NCBI RefSeq assembly: GCF_020782115.1
Contig: NZ_JAJGMW010000007.1
Coordinates: 104,897 to 168,896, forward strand
DNA from: Leeuwenhoekiella parthenopeia
GTDB taxonomy: Bacteria > Bacteroidota > Bacteroidia > Flavobacteriales > Flavobacteriaceae
Direction of reading: 5' to 3'
DNA length: 64,000 nucleotides
A program made the translations under genes and the position numbers. Of the stretch, positions 9,372-20,500 are shown one piece after another (position 1 is the first letter of the stretch; each line of letters begins with the position of its first letter). Below the pieces are notes generated by a model, which did not search any database, was not told the origin of the DNA, and was given only the letters and a program-made list of their open reading frames with translations.

Positions 9372-10668
9372 TGACCAGTTCTCTAAAAAATTGTTTCCAT
9401 TGCCCTTGATCCTGCCCCTTTCCGGTTACCGATTTATTGCTGAAACTAAACACAAACGTACCATTTACCTGCTCTATTTCTCTTTTAATTCTAAAAAAAA
9501 TATCGAGCTTGTGATTGAGTTCTTGAACATCCAGACCCTGCGCCTCAAAGGCTCCCGGCTGCGCACAGATGGGATGCAATTTTAAGGGCGTAATACTCTC
9601 ATAATCGAGATCGTAAAAGAAAAACGGCGTGCAGGTACCGGCTCTGAAACCCAGTACATTGGGGTAACCCATAGAATAATCGTTTTTCGCTTCAAGCTGA
9701 ATCATCTCGCGGTATTGAACCGGAAGACTTCCCATATTTGTAGAGCAGCGCACCGCATTTAAGGGCTTATTTATAATATTCTCAAGTCGTTTTTTTTCAA
9801 TCTTCATCTGTTTTTTAGCCTCTAAGGCCTCCTTGGAAAACAGCAAACCAATCTCACTGTAATCGCCAACCATTTTAATGAGTTCGCGGAACGTGCGTTT
9901 ATTAAACCGAATGTTTTTGGTATAAGTGGAATAATCTCCCAGTTGAAAAAAGAACAAAAACTTAAATTTTGCATTTTTCTGAACGTTTATAAGCCAGCTG
10001 AAGGTATCAAAAGGATCCTTACGCAATCCCAAACTCACCTGAAACCGCAACCAAATACGTTGAAACTTTAACCGAAAGAGATCACTAAACAGACCGCTTA
10101 CCCAGCGCATCACTCCCGCGCTGTTCATTTCGTATGCCTGCTCGACATCTACCAGCGCCTGAAATGAAAATTTACGCTCGGGAAAATCATAATTGGGATA
10201 GCTTTCTTTAAGAGCCTCTTTAAAATAGCTTGCCCAAATATCAATTACCGGCTGATTTAAGAAATCTTCCTGATAACCCAGGCTTTCAGTTGCCGGAAAA
10301 CGCCCCATCTCATCTTTAACGTGTGGCAAAAACTCCTCATACCTGCTCAGCAAAACAAAGGAAGCTGCAAAAATATCGAAAGGAAGCAGGCTCTTGGGGC
10401 CGGTCACAAAAAAGCATTTGGTGTCGCGCCAGGCCTGCACTTTGATCTCTATATCGGCAATACCCTGTTCAAATAAAACTTCCTGACTCTTTATAAAAAG
10501 CTCTTTGCCTAAGGGCTTGTTGGTATACGACAGCTTGAGACTGTCGTGTACAATAAACTCATCAACGGCACTGGTAAATTTTACAGGTATACCCAGAATA
10601 TAGGTACAGATATGCTTAAACGTATAGCGTAATCTGGGTGTAATCTTATGGGTATAAACTAGGAGCAT
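9364..10668 (-). CDS. Polysaccharide-deacetylase-like protein with DUF7033-type N-terminus
   Basis: 434 residues without a signal peptide. The N-terminal part (about 1-140; IPVKFTSAVDEF, LPFDIFAASFVLLSRYEEFLP) matches a domain found in front of polysaccharide-deacetylase-like modules in flavobacteria. The C-terminal part carries a degenerate NodB-like barrel: ALVDVEQAYEMN stands where the usual DDxD metal motif would be, and RCSTNMGSLP replaces the HSxxH segment. I infer a NodB-fold protein that may not be a working deacetylase. It is followed with overlap by the YjjG-type phosphatase, in the same direction as radC. Confidence 0.7.
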   Translation of the reverse strand: MLLVYTHKITPRLRYTFKHICTYILGIPVKFTSAVDEFIVHDSLKLSYTNKPLGKELFIKSQEVLFEQGIADIEIKVQAWRDTKCFFVTGPKSLLPFDIFAASFVLLSRYEEFLPHVKDEMGRFPATESLGYQEDFLNQPVIDIWASYFKEALKESYPNYDFPERKFSFQALVDVEQAYEMNSAGVMRWVSGLFSDLFRLKFQRIWLRFQVSLGLRKDPFDTFSWLINVQKNAKFKFLFFFQLGDYSTYTKNIRFNKRTFRELIKMVGDYSEIGLLFSKEALEAKKQMKIEKKRLENIINKPLNAVRCSTNMGSLPVQYREMIQLEAKNDYSMGYPNVLGFRAGTCTPFFFYDLDYESITPLKLHPICAQPGAFEAQGLDVQELNHKLDIFFRIKREIEQVNGTFVFSFSNKSVTGKGQDQGQWKQFFRELVNA

Positions 10669-10719
10669 CTATAAATTCTTAATGGCAAGTTCTGCATTTT
10701 TCTATTAAGGGCGAAAGAA

Positions 10720-11418
10720 TTACAGCAAACCTTCATCGGCAAAGCTAAAGTAGGCTTTTTCAGTAATGATTAAATGATCGAGAACTTTAATATCGAGGGC
10801 AGACGCCGCAGATTTTAGTTTTGAAGTGATGTCCTTGTCTGCCTGACTGGGCTTTAAGGTTCCGCTGGGGTGATTGTGTGCCAAAATGATGGATACTGCG
10901 CCGGTCTCCAGCGCTTTCTTTAAAACCAGCCGCACATCTACCAGCGTACCGGTCATTCCTCCTTTGCTGAGTTGATGCTTATTTAAAATGACATTAGAAT
11001 TATTAAGGTATAAGATCCAGAACTCTTCGTGACCCAGTTCTCCTAAAATAGGTTGAAGTACTTCATAAACCGTATGGCTGCCGGTGATTTTTGAAGGTTC
11101 TTCAGCACCTGCGGCTCTTCTTCTGCGTCCCAGCTCCATTGCCGCGGCAATAGTTACCGCCTTGGCCTCGCCTACTCCCTTAAATTCCATCAACTGAGCG
11201 ATGCTTAGCTTTCCCAGTTTATTAAGATCATGGTCGGCTGCTGCCAAAATACGCTGACTCAAGCTTACGGCAGTTTCATTGCGGCTTCCCGAGCCTATCA
11301 GGATCGCAATGAGTTCTGCATCGGTAAGCACATCTTTACCCTTTTGTAATAATTTTTCACGCGGACGGTCGTCAAGAGACCAGTTCTTAATTGTAAAATT
11401 TGATTTAGCCTCGCTCAT
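10720..11418 (-). CDS. radC: RadC-family JAB/MPN-domain protein
   Basis: 232 residues. Helix-hairpin-helix region at about 30-100 (ELIAILIGSGSRNETA, LMEFKGVGEAKA), then a JAB/MPN metal-binding domain with LAHNHPSGTLKPSQAD (His181, His183, Asp194 as zinc ligands). RadC was named as a DNA-repair protein, but the role is disputed; the JAMM motif is intact, so a metallo-hydrolase activity is possible. The start at 11418 gives the standard MSEAKSNFTIKNWSLDDRPRE N-terminus. Gap of 51 bases to the downstream gene. Confidence 0.93.
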   Translation of the reverse strand: MSEAKSNFTIKNWSLDDRPREKLLQKGKDVLTDAELIAILIGSGSRNETAVSLSQRILAAADHDLNKLGKLSIAQLMEFKGVGEAKAVTIAAAMELGRRRRAAGAEEPSKITGSHTVYEVLQPILGELGHEEFWILYLNNSNVILNKHQLSKGGMTGTLVDVRLVLKKALETGAVSIILAHNHPSGTLKPSQADKDITSKLKSAASALDIKVLDHLIITEKAYFSFADEGLL

Positions 11419-11524
11419 ACCACAACGCCCTAAGAGTTATAAACTGAATCGCTTCCGCTTTGCGGAATAACTAAGCTAAATTTAATTCATGTAACTTTAG
11501 TTCAATGATTTAAAACCGAATTTT

Positions 11525-11968
11525 ATGCAATCGCTACTTGATCAAAAAGCTTATGACGAAATTCAGCAACGTATCGCTGATCTCAAACCGGAAACCACAC
11601 CGCTGTGGGGCAAAATGAATGCGGGACAAATGCTGAAACATTGCCAGAGGCCTCTGGATATTGCTGTTTACGAAAAAGATTTTGGTTTAAAATCAAATGT
11701 TCTCATACGCCTGCTCTTCAAAAAAAGCATGTATAATGACCGGCCCTTTATGAAGAATATGCCTACCCCAAAGGCTTTCAAAATAACCGAAACGGCAGAC
11801 TTTAATCTCGAACGTGAAAACCTGCTCAAACGGGTTGACGCATTCTATAATTTACGTGACAAAAAAGACTGGAAACCACATCCTGTTTTTGGGAAATTAA
11901 CTCCGGAACAATGGGGTAAAATGCAATACAAACACCTCAATCACCATCTCAACCAATTCAAGGTTTAG
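11525..11968 (+). CDS. DUF1569-family protein (DinB-like four-helix fold)
   Basis: 147 residues, cytoplasmic. The pattern LWGKMNAGQMLKHCQRPLD near the N-terminus and HPVFGKLTPEQWGKMQYKHLNHHLNQF at the C-terminus is the DUF1569 signature. This family belongs to the DinB/YfiT helical superfamily, whose members place three histidines around a metal; His37 in LKHC and His138/His141-region histidines could serve. Biological role unknown. It ends 2 bases before the convergent mpl stop. A TAACTTTA sequence at 11492 is a weak -7 candidate. Confidence 0.85.
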   Translation: MQSLLDQKAYDEIQQRIADLKPETTPLWGKMNAGQMLKHCQRPLDIAVYEKDFGLKSNVLIRLLFKKSMYNDRPFMKNMPTPKAFKITETADFNLERENLLKRVDAFYNLRDKKDWKPHPVFGKLTPEQWGKMQYKHLNHHLNQFKV

Positions 11969-11970
11969 GC

Positions 11971-13323
11971 TCAAAGCATATTTTGAACCTCATCAAAATT
12001 AAGTCCGCCATAATTACCGCTACTCATCAGTAGCAACACGCTATTTTCAAATTTTTGATCCACCAGATACGATTTGAAGGCTTCAGCGTTGGTGTAAATA
12101 GTCAAATCATCGCGCTCAAAAGCTTCGGCAATTTGCTCCTTACTTATCGCTTCGAGCTTTTTGATGGCCACCGCATCAGGTGAAAAGAAAACCACCGCCT
12201 CATCGGCAGCATCTAAAGCTCCCTTATAGCCTTTTATAAATTCGGCATTGAGACTGCTGTAGGTATGCAGTTCTAAACAGGCAATGAGTTTACGCCCGGG
12301 AAACTGCTTTTTAACGGCTTCAGTGGTTGCTTTTACTTTAGAAGGCGAATGTGCAAAGTCTTTAAAGCCGATATTTGATGCGGTCTCTCCTATTTTCTCA
12401 AGCCGTTTTGCCGCACCCTTAAAACTTGCGATGGCTTCGTAAAAATCATCTTCATCTACACCCATATGCTGGCAAATCCATTTGGCTCCTGCCAAATTAC
12501 TTAAATTATGTTTTCCAAAAACAGCAATAGGCATAGGTCCTTCCGGAGTTTCAAGTAATGTCTCCCCATCCTCAATGGAATATTCGGGAGTGGTATAGGC
12601 GTGCTTGCGTGTAGGTGCAGTAGCTGCCTCTGCAATACGTTTTACCTCAGCATCTTCTTCATTATAGACTAAAATGCCACCGTGGGCAATGCTATCTGCA
12701 AAAATGGAAAACTGCTCCACGTAATTTTCGTAGGTAGGAAAGACATTCACGTGATCCCATGCGATCCCACTTATCAAAGCGATATTAGGCTGGTAAAGGT
12801 GAAATTTTGGTCTGCGGTCTATGGGCGAAGACAGGTATTCATCTCCTTCCAGCAAGATAAAATCGTTCTCCTGGGTAAGGTGAACCATCGTTTTAAAACC
12901 GGGCAATTGCGCACCTACCATAAAATCAACCTCGCGATCGTGATATTGCAGCACGTGCAAAATCATGGAGGTTATAGTGGTTTTACCATGTGAACCTCCA
13001 ATGACCACGCGGGTCTTTTCTTTAGACTGCTCGTATAAAAACTCAGGGTAACTGTAAATTTTCAGGCCGAGTTCCTGAGCTTTGAGCAACTCGGGATTGT
13101 CGGGTTTGGCGTGCATTCCCAAAATAACGGCATCCAGATTCTCATCTAGTTTTTCAGGAAACCAGCCCAATTCTTCAGGTAATAAGCCAAACTCCTGCAA
13201 ACGGGAACGTGAAGGTTCAAAAATAGCATCATCGCTACCGCTGATTTGATATCCTTTATGATGAAGAGCCAGAGCTAAGTTGTGCATGGCACTACCGCCA
13301 ATCGCTATAAAATGTACGCGCAT
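11971..13323 (-). CDS. mpl: UDP-N-acetylmuramate:L-alanyl-gamma-D-glutamyl-meso-diaminopimelate ligase (Mpl)
   Basis: I place the start at the ATG at 13323 (MRVHFIAIGGSAMHNLAL), because the upstream extension begins with TTG and adds only six residues. The protein is a Mur ligase: Rossmann UDP-binding domain, ATP P-loop GGSHGKTT, central EGDEYLSS segment, and C-terminal domain with FAHSPSKVKAT. The GGSAMHNLA opening separates Mpl from MurC (GIGGxGMxG). Mpl reattaches recycled murein tripeptide to UDP-MurNAc, saving peptidoglycan precursors. Cytoplasmic. Encoded alone between convergent and same-strand neighbours; murF at 57.4 kb is the other Mur ligase in the window. Confidence 0.93.
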   Translation of the reverse strand: MRVHFIAIGGSAMHNLALALHHKGYQISGSDDAIFEPSRSRLQEFGLLPEELGWFPEKLDENLDAVILGMHAKPDNPELLKAQELGLKIYSYPEFLYEQSKEKTRVVIGGSHGKTTITSMILHVLQYHDREVDFMVGAQLPGFKTMVHLTQENDFILLEGDEYLSSPIDRRPKFHLYQPNIALISGIAWDHVNVFPTYENYVEQFSIFADSIAHGGILVYNEEDAEVKRIAEAATAPTRKHAYTTPEYSIEDGETLLETPEGPMPIAVFGKHNLSNLAGAKWICQHMGVDEDDFYEAIASFKGAAKRLEKIGETASNIGFKDFAHSPSKVKATTEAVKKQFPGRKLIACLELHTYSSLNAEFIKGYKGALDAADEAVVFFSPDAVAIKKLEAISKEQIAEAFERDDLTIYTNAEAFKSYLVDQKFENSVLLLMSSGNYGGLNFDEVQNML

Positions 13324-13490
13324 TCTTTGAGGAATTTCCAAATGATTAAGTGTAGCGCAAGTTACTAAAAGCGACTCCTAAGTAAAACCGAAGAAACAGA
13401 AATAATTAAACCTAAAAAGACCCCGCAGGACAAGTATCTCCTATCGCCAATAGATCTAAACCCCTTGCTCAATAAAACAAAAACTGAAAG

Positions 13491-14444
13491 CTACATCGCG
13501 TCTATGCGCTCTTTTTCTTCCAGAGCCTGATCAAAATCGGGCAAATCTGCCAAAGACAAATTGATGTGGTAATTCGCGCTGCTTTTATTTCCCAGATTGC
13601 GGTAAATCTGCGCTATACGGAAATGCGCCCAACTTACCGGCACCCCATCTTTGATAGAATGATTTGCGATATATTGTTTAAGGCTGGCTAATCCCAACTC
13701 GGGCTTGATGTTGAACTCAGCACAAATTTTACCAATCTGATAATTGATTTGATTGCGGTTATGGATTTTAAAGCTTTTTTGAGCTGCACTTAGCGCCTTT
13801 CCGGGGGCATTGTCTTTCTCGTAAAGATCTATCAGCTTCTGGTATGTGGTAGGTGAACCGCCCACCTCAATAGCTTTGAGGTATAATTTTTCAGCCGCTT
13901 TCATATCATTCTGCTTTTCGGCGACGTAGCCTCGCGAAAGATAACCGTCTACAGGAGAAATTTTTTGCAATTCCATCGCATAACTTTCCGCTTTGCTATA
14001 GCTGCCTCCCAAAATTCCGGGAAGTTGAATGTACAATTCTACCAGAGCCCAACGGGTTTCTATGTGCTTCGGATCTAATTCTGCAGCTTTTGTAAAATGC
14101 TCCTTGATATCGTCAATATAGGTTACCGCTCTTAATTTACTTATGCTTAAAGCTTTCATCCCCAAAGCACCGCCGTATTTAAAGTGATAGTTTGCGTTTT
14201 TGGGCTTTTCTTCAACGAGCGGAGTATAATAACTTAAAGCTTCATCCCACTTTTTATTGTGGGATGCAATATCTCCCAGATACTCCCGGGTACGGGCATC
14301 GCTGGGATTGGTTTTTAAATAAGACTCAAAAAAAGGCTTTGATTTTGCATATTGCCTGGCTTCAAAAAGTTTTAGGGCTTTATCAAAATCTGAGTTTTGA
14401 GCGAATGCCGAAAAGCTTAAGAGAAAAAGGAGTATAAAGCGCAT
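13491..14444 (-). CDS. Secreted tetratricopeptide-repeat protein
   Basis: 317 residues. Signal peptide MRFILLFLLSFSAFAQ, then TPR-type helical pairs through the rest of the chain: FEARQYAKSKPFFESYLKTN, DARTREYLGDIASHNKKWDE, AEKLYLKAIEVGG and others. TPR solenoids bind protein partners; no enzyme domain is present. A final repeat-like segment (FRIAQIYRNLGNKSSANYHI) ends close to the C-terminus. It is divergent from the alpha-2-macroglobulin gene with 89 bases between starts, so the two may share a regulatory region. Function unknown. Confidence 0.85.
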   Translation of the reverse strand: MRFILLFLLSFSAFAQNSDFDKALKLFEARQYAKSKPFFESYLKTNPSDARTREYLGDIASHNKKWDEALSYYTPLVEEKPKNANYHFKYGGALGMKALSISKLRAVTYIDDIKEHFTKAAELDPKHIETRWALVELYIQLPGILGGSYSKAESYAMELQKISPVDGYLSRGYVAEKQNDMKAAEKLYLKAIEVGGSPTTYQKLIDLYEKDNAPGKALSAAQKSFKIHNRNQINYQIGKICAEFNIKPELGLASLKQYIANHSIKDGVPVSWAHFRIAQIYRNLGNKSSANYHINLSLADLPDFDQALEEKERIDAM

Positions 14445-14533
14445 AATTAAGTATTTGAGCCAAAACTAAACAAAAAACAGACCACGTTTTTTTATTTTCT
14501 GTATATTATCAATACTAATCAAAAAACGTTTCG

Positions 14534-17500
14534 ATGTATAAAATAATTACACTCCTTGTCCTTTTCTATTCGTTAAATTTTTGCTGGGGGCAGGATTCGG
14601 GTTATGACAACTCCTGGAAAACCATACATCTTAATGAAATTGATGGTAAAATTGCGTCAGCCCTTGAGGAAACGCAAACTGTTCTCAAAAAGTCAAAGCG
14701 CAACAAAGATTATGACACCTACCTCAAGGCGAAAATTTACCGCTGGAAATTTTTACAAATCAATACAGAAAACTCAAACAACCTTATTCTTGCAGAGGTC
14801 AATAAGACCATAAGCGAAATTCCTTTCCCGTACAGTGCCATTTTGGAAACCTATAAAGCTAAATGGCTTAACGATTATTACAAAGAAAACAGGTGGACGA
14901 TTAGCCGACGTGGACAAATTAACAATCCCGACCTCAACGATATAGAAACCTGGGATCTCATGACGCTTTTAAAACAGATTCGTAAAACCTATAAATTTGC
15001 ACTTAATAATAGCCAAAAACTCATTGAACAACCTTCCGGAAACTATGAGATTTTACTTACTACTGCAAAACTTAACCGCAAATACCGCCCCAGCCTTTAT
15101 GATATTCTGGCTCATGAAAGCCTTGATTTTTATAGAACCGATTTTTACAACCTTACCAGACCCGAACAAACCTATGAGCTTAAAAGCGACAAACTTTTCG
15201 ATTTAGGCAATGCGTTTACCGAAATACAATTTAAAACTCCGGATAGCCTATTCTCCAGAGTAGATATACTTAAACAGTATCAAAAACTCGAACGCCTGCA
15301 CGAAGAGAATAAAAATGAGGAGGCCTTAGTCTTTACAATTTTAGAAAGACTGGAATATGTCTTTCAGTATCATTTGTCTGAAGAAAAATGGCTCTTATAC
15401 GAAAACACCTTACTCCAATTAGAAAAAGCGCATGAAGGAAGAGAAATTCAAGGTCTGGTTCGCCTAAAACTTGCTGAAAAATACAAAGACCTCGCTAGTA
15501 CCAAACTGGAAGAATACTCAGAAAATTCAGGCTATAGCCAGGAAGAATTTGAGCATCTTAAGAAACTAAACAACGGTAATTGGCTGCTAAAATATCCCGA
15601 TTACAATTCTAAGGCGATTGATCTTTCACAAAAAATAATTGAGAATTTTCCCGAGTCTGCTTACTCTATAAAAGCGGCTCAGCTATTAGAAGATTTACAA
15701 AGACCCGAGCTCAATTTGAGAACTCAGGAAACCTGGACTCCAGAACAAAAAGGCCGGCTCCTCATTAATTACAAAAACATTGATACGCTAAAGATTCGCA
15801 TCTATAAGGCTACAGCTGCCTTATTGGATGCCCGTGGAAAAACTTTTTTTGAAGATTCAATTCTAAAAAAATTTCTGGAAACCAGCCCATTAGTTGAAGA
15901 TCGAATTTTATTACCAGGGTCTGAAGACGCTAACCAGCACAGTACCGAAACGATCTTGCCTGCTTTTAAAAAAGGACCCTATTTAATATACGCTTCCGCA
16001 TCAAATATTAAAGATAAATTGGGTACCTATAGCTTCTTTAATGTGAGTAGTCTTACAGCAACTCAAACCGAATTTGACAGGTATGAAAGGCTCCAGGTAT
16101 TCAATAAAACAACTGGCTTGCCTGTCAAAAATGCAGAGGTAACTACCTACACAATTCTAAATAACGGCAATTACTCCACTCGAGTAATAGACCAGCTTAA
16201 CTACACAGATGTACAGGGCGTAACAGATCTTAGAAAACACCCCGGTGAAAGAAGAATAAACAACATAAGCATTAAGACCCCAACCGACTCTACAACGGTT
16301 TCTTATTATCCCGGCTATTATCAAAGTCTAGAGGATGTTGAAGAAAACACAGACTCCATTGCCCGCACCGTTGTTTATACAGACCGTGCCATTTACAGAC
16401 CTGGACAAAAAGTGTATTTTAAAGGAGTTTTACTTTTAAGGCTTAATGGTAAAACCCAGACAATACCTAATGAATATGTAAGCGTTTATGTGGATAATGC
16501 AAATGATGAAGAAATTGAAGATATTATTCTAAAAACCAACGAATTTGGGTCGTTCTCAGGAGAATTTATACTTCCTAAAAGTGGACTTACCGGAAATTTT
16601 TCGATCTATGCGGAGGAAAATTTTGATGAAGACACCTTCTTCTACGATAGTATTGACGAGTTTGACTGGCAAACCACAACTTTTAAAGTTGAAGAATACA
16701 AGCGCCCCACATTTGAGGTAACATTTAATCCTCTGGAAGAAGCATTTAAACCAGGGGATAGCATTCAGGTAACAGGAATAGCCGAGTCTTTTATGGGGGC
16801 TAAACTTTCTGAAATTCCGGTTAAATATACCATTACAATAACCAAACAGTTCAGTTACTGGCGTTATGGAGGAAATGCGGAATCCACACAAATTGCTAAT
16901 GACACCATTTTCACAGATCAGGACGGTAACTTTAAAATCAATTTTCTCTCAGAGAATTTTGATGATGACGAAGCTATCTACAACTACAAATTTTTCGCAG
17001 AAGTAACCGATCTCAGTGGAGAAACCCGAACCGCTACAACCACAGTTAGAATTGGTAATAAAAATTTAATCGCAAACCTACGCTTACCCCGACAGGTATT
17101 AATAAATGACAGTCTTGCGCTTCATATCGAATCAAAAAACCTAAATGATCAGGAAGTTGCTGCTTCGGGTACAGTACAAATCTTTAAGCTACAGGCACCT
17201 GACCGTATTTTAGGAGATCGGCTTTGGGAAGCCCCTGAAATTCAGACAATCGCTGCCGAAGATTTTAAGAAGGCCTTCCCTACCGAACCTTATTTTGAGG
17301 AGCAAAAAATAGAAAACTGGCCAAAAGGCAAGCTCCTGTTTGAGACTTCGTTTAAAACCAACGGCGTCCTTGAACAAAAATTGCTAACCGATGAAAAATG
17401 GCCTGCCGGAAAATATGTAACTATTTTAAACCTCAAAAGTGAAAACGGAGCCACAGCAGAAACCCGGGAAACCTTTGACCTTACAGACCCCGCTGCCACA

Positions 17501-20500
17501 AAGCTCGCAGACTACAAGGCTTTTGAAGTAAACATTCTGGATAAGGATTTGAACGATTCTAAAAGTATTAAACTTCGTTTAGCAACCGGTTTTGATAGTC
17601 TTCCGGTTTTTGTAAAAGCATTTGACGGGCAGGAAAATTTTTACAGTAAAAAAGTTGAAATTTCCGAGCCTGTACAGCTTACAGTCCCTTGTAAAAATAC
17701 GCAGCAAAAGGGAACCTATATTCAAATTTTTGGTATTAAGAACGGCTTACCGGTTTCCTGGCAAACCACAATCACCAGCCCTGTTCAGGAAAAATCACAG
17801 TTGCTTTTTAGTACCAAAACCTTCAGAACTAAAATACAACCGGGTATTGAAGAAACCTGGAGTTTTACGTTAAAAGAAAGCACCGGCAAAACTCCTAATG
17901 CCGAGATTCTGGCTTCCATGTACGATGCTTCCCTTGATGAATTCACGACTTCATCCTGGTCCACCGATGTTGATTTTGATGATTACTATTATGGTGGTTA
18001 TACGCGCTTCCCTTCTTTCAATCAGCCTAACATTAATGATCTGAGCTATTTTAGAAATCCATACCGGGGCTACACCAATTACCAGAATTCGGTATTATCA
18101 ACTTTTGATGAGTTAAAAACATTTGGTTTCACCTTTGGAAGCCCTAATTCGTATCAATACAGGCGCTATGTAGAGTCAATAGTTGCATCAACGGTCTCAG
18201 AACAGTCCACGCTGCAGGGAAATACTCAAGGTATCGTAACCGATAGCGACGGGCAACCGCTTCCGGGCGTAACTGTTCTTGTAAAAGGAACCCAAAACGG
18301 CACAACGACCAATTTTGACGGGCAATTTGCATTGGATGCAAAACCCGGCGCAACCCTGGAGTTTAGCTACGTTGGCTTCATAAGTAAGCAGGCAGTCGTA
18401 GCCAAAGACAAAAACCTTTTTATTATGCTTGATGAGGACTCGGCTAGCCTGGAGGAAGTGGTGGTAGTAGGTTATGGTACTCAAACAAAAGCTAGTGCGG
18501 TAGGTTCTGTGATGAATGCAGAAGAAGATATAAGTTTTGTGCTCGCAGGAAAAGTCGCTGGAGTCGAAGTGACTAATGCTTCCGGTACATCTCAGGAAAT
18601 ACGCATACGTGGTGTGGCTACTGTTTCAGGTGGGAAAAAACCCTTATACATTGTAGACGGTGTGCCGGTAGAAGACTTTGATATGTCTGCCAGTGAGATT
18701 ACGAGTATAGACGTACTTAAAGATGCTGCAGCCACGGCAGTTTACGGTTCTAGAGGAGCAAACGGAGTGATTTTAATCACTACCAAACAAGCTCTAAAAG
18801 ACCTTACACAGGTTGAAGCCCGAAAAAATCTGGATGAAACCGCATTTTTCTTTCCACATATTCAAACCGATAAAAATGGAGATTTCTCCTTTTCATTCAC
18901 AACACCCGAAGCACTCACCCGTTGGAAATTACGATTACTGGCACACGATAAAAGCTGGACAACCGGTCAAATGGAACGAACCACTGTTACTCAGAAAGAA
19001 CTAAGCATCGTACCTAATGCTCCACGTTTTCTAAGACAGGGAGACACCATTAACCTTACAGCAAAGATTACCAATCTCAGCTCAGGCATTCAGAATGGTA
19101 TGGCGACCTTATTCCTCTTTGATGCACTAACCGGGGAGCCTGTCGATGTAAAACTGGCAAATATTAATGCTACGCGCAGCTTTAACCTTATGTCTAAAAA
19201 AAGTGCTGCAGTGGGTTGGACTTTGACCATTCCTCAAGACATTGAGGCTGTGACCTACCGGGTAGTTGCAAAATCAGAATCCTTCTCAGATGGCGAGGAA
19301 AACATACTTCCGGTGTTAAGCAATCGCACTTTAGTAACCGAGAGCATTCCGCTATTTGTGAGGTCTGGGGAGACTAGGACTTTTGAGTTTGATAATTTAA
19401 AGCAGACCAACTCATCAACATTAACCAATCATAAATTCACTATAGAATACACCTCAAACCCGGCCTGGTATGCCATACATGCCCTCCCCTATCTGATGGA
19501 ATTTGAACACGAATGCTCAGAACAAATTTTCTCTAGAATCTATGCCAATAGCCTGGGCTCCCATATTGTTACAAGCGAGCCTAAAATCGCCGATGTGTTC
19601 AATTCCTGGAAGAAAGACAGCGTACTCATAAGTAACCTCGAGAAAAATGAAGAACTTAAAAATTTGATTTTGTCTGAAACACCCTGGGTGCGTGATGCTG
19701 CTTCCGAAACCGAGCGCAAAAACAGAATTGCAAAGCTTTTTGAGGTTGAAAAGTTAAAAACAGCACAAGCTACAGGTTTGGCAAGGCTGAAAAACAACCA
19801 GCTGGGTTCGGGCGCCTTCCCCTGGTTCTCAGGCGGCTCTGCAAGTGAGTTTATAACGCGTCACGTGGTTGCAGGTTTCGGTCACTTGAAAAAACTAGGC
19901 GTTAGTATAGATGACTCAGGCATTGTAAACAGTGGCCTGGAATACCTGGACACTAAGCTCATAAGAGATAAAAATAACTTTAGCTTCAATTCGTTAAAAC
20001 CCGAAGACTTTTACAAACAACGCAGTCATCTGCACTATTTATACACGCGCAGTTATTTTCTGGAAGATGCACCTCTTAAAAATGACGTTAGCCTAATTGC
20101 TGCAAAAATTCTTGAATATCGCGAAAAAAACTGGCTGGAGCTATCTGTCTACGAAAAAGGCTTGCTGGCACTTGTGGCCAATCGCATGAACAAAAAAGAT
20201 TTAGCCGAAAAAATTCTTACCAGCCTTAAGGAAAGCGCAGTATATTCTGAAACTAATGGTATGTACTGGAAATCCAATAAGCCGGGATGGTACTGGTATC
20301 AGGCGTCAATAGAAACACACGCGCTCATTATTGAAGCTTTTACCGAAATTACTCAGGACACTAAAAGCATTGAAGAACTCAAAGTTTGGTTATTACAAAA
20401 TAAACGTACTAACAGCTGGCCCACAACCAAGTCTACTACTGAAGCTGCCTATGCACTTCTTTTAAGTGGAAACGACTGGCTAGCTGTATCAGATAACACT

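Noticed and set aside
18144..18484. Antisense ORFs within the SusC-like insertion of the A2M gene
   Set aside because: They are shadows of a strongly coding frame with recognisable motifs on the plus strand.
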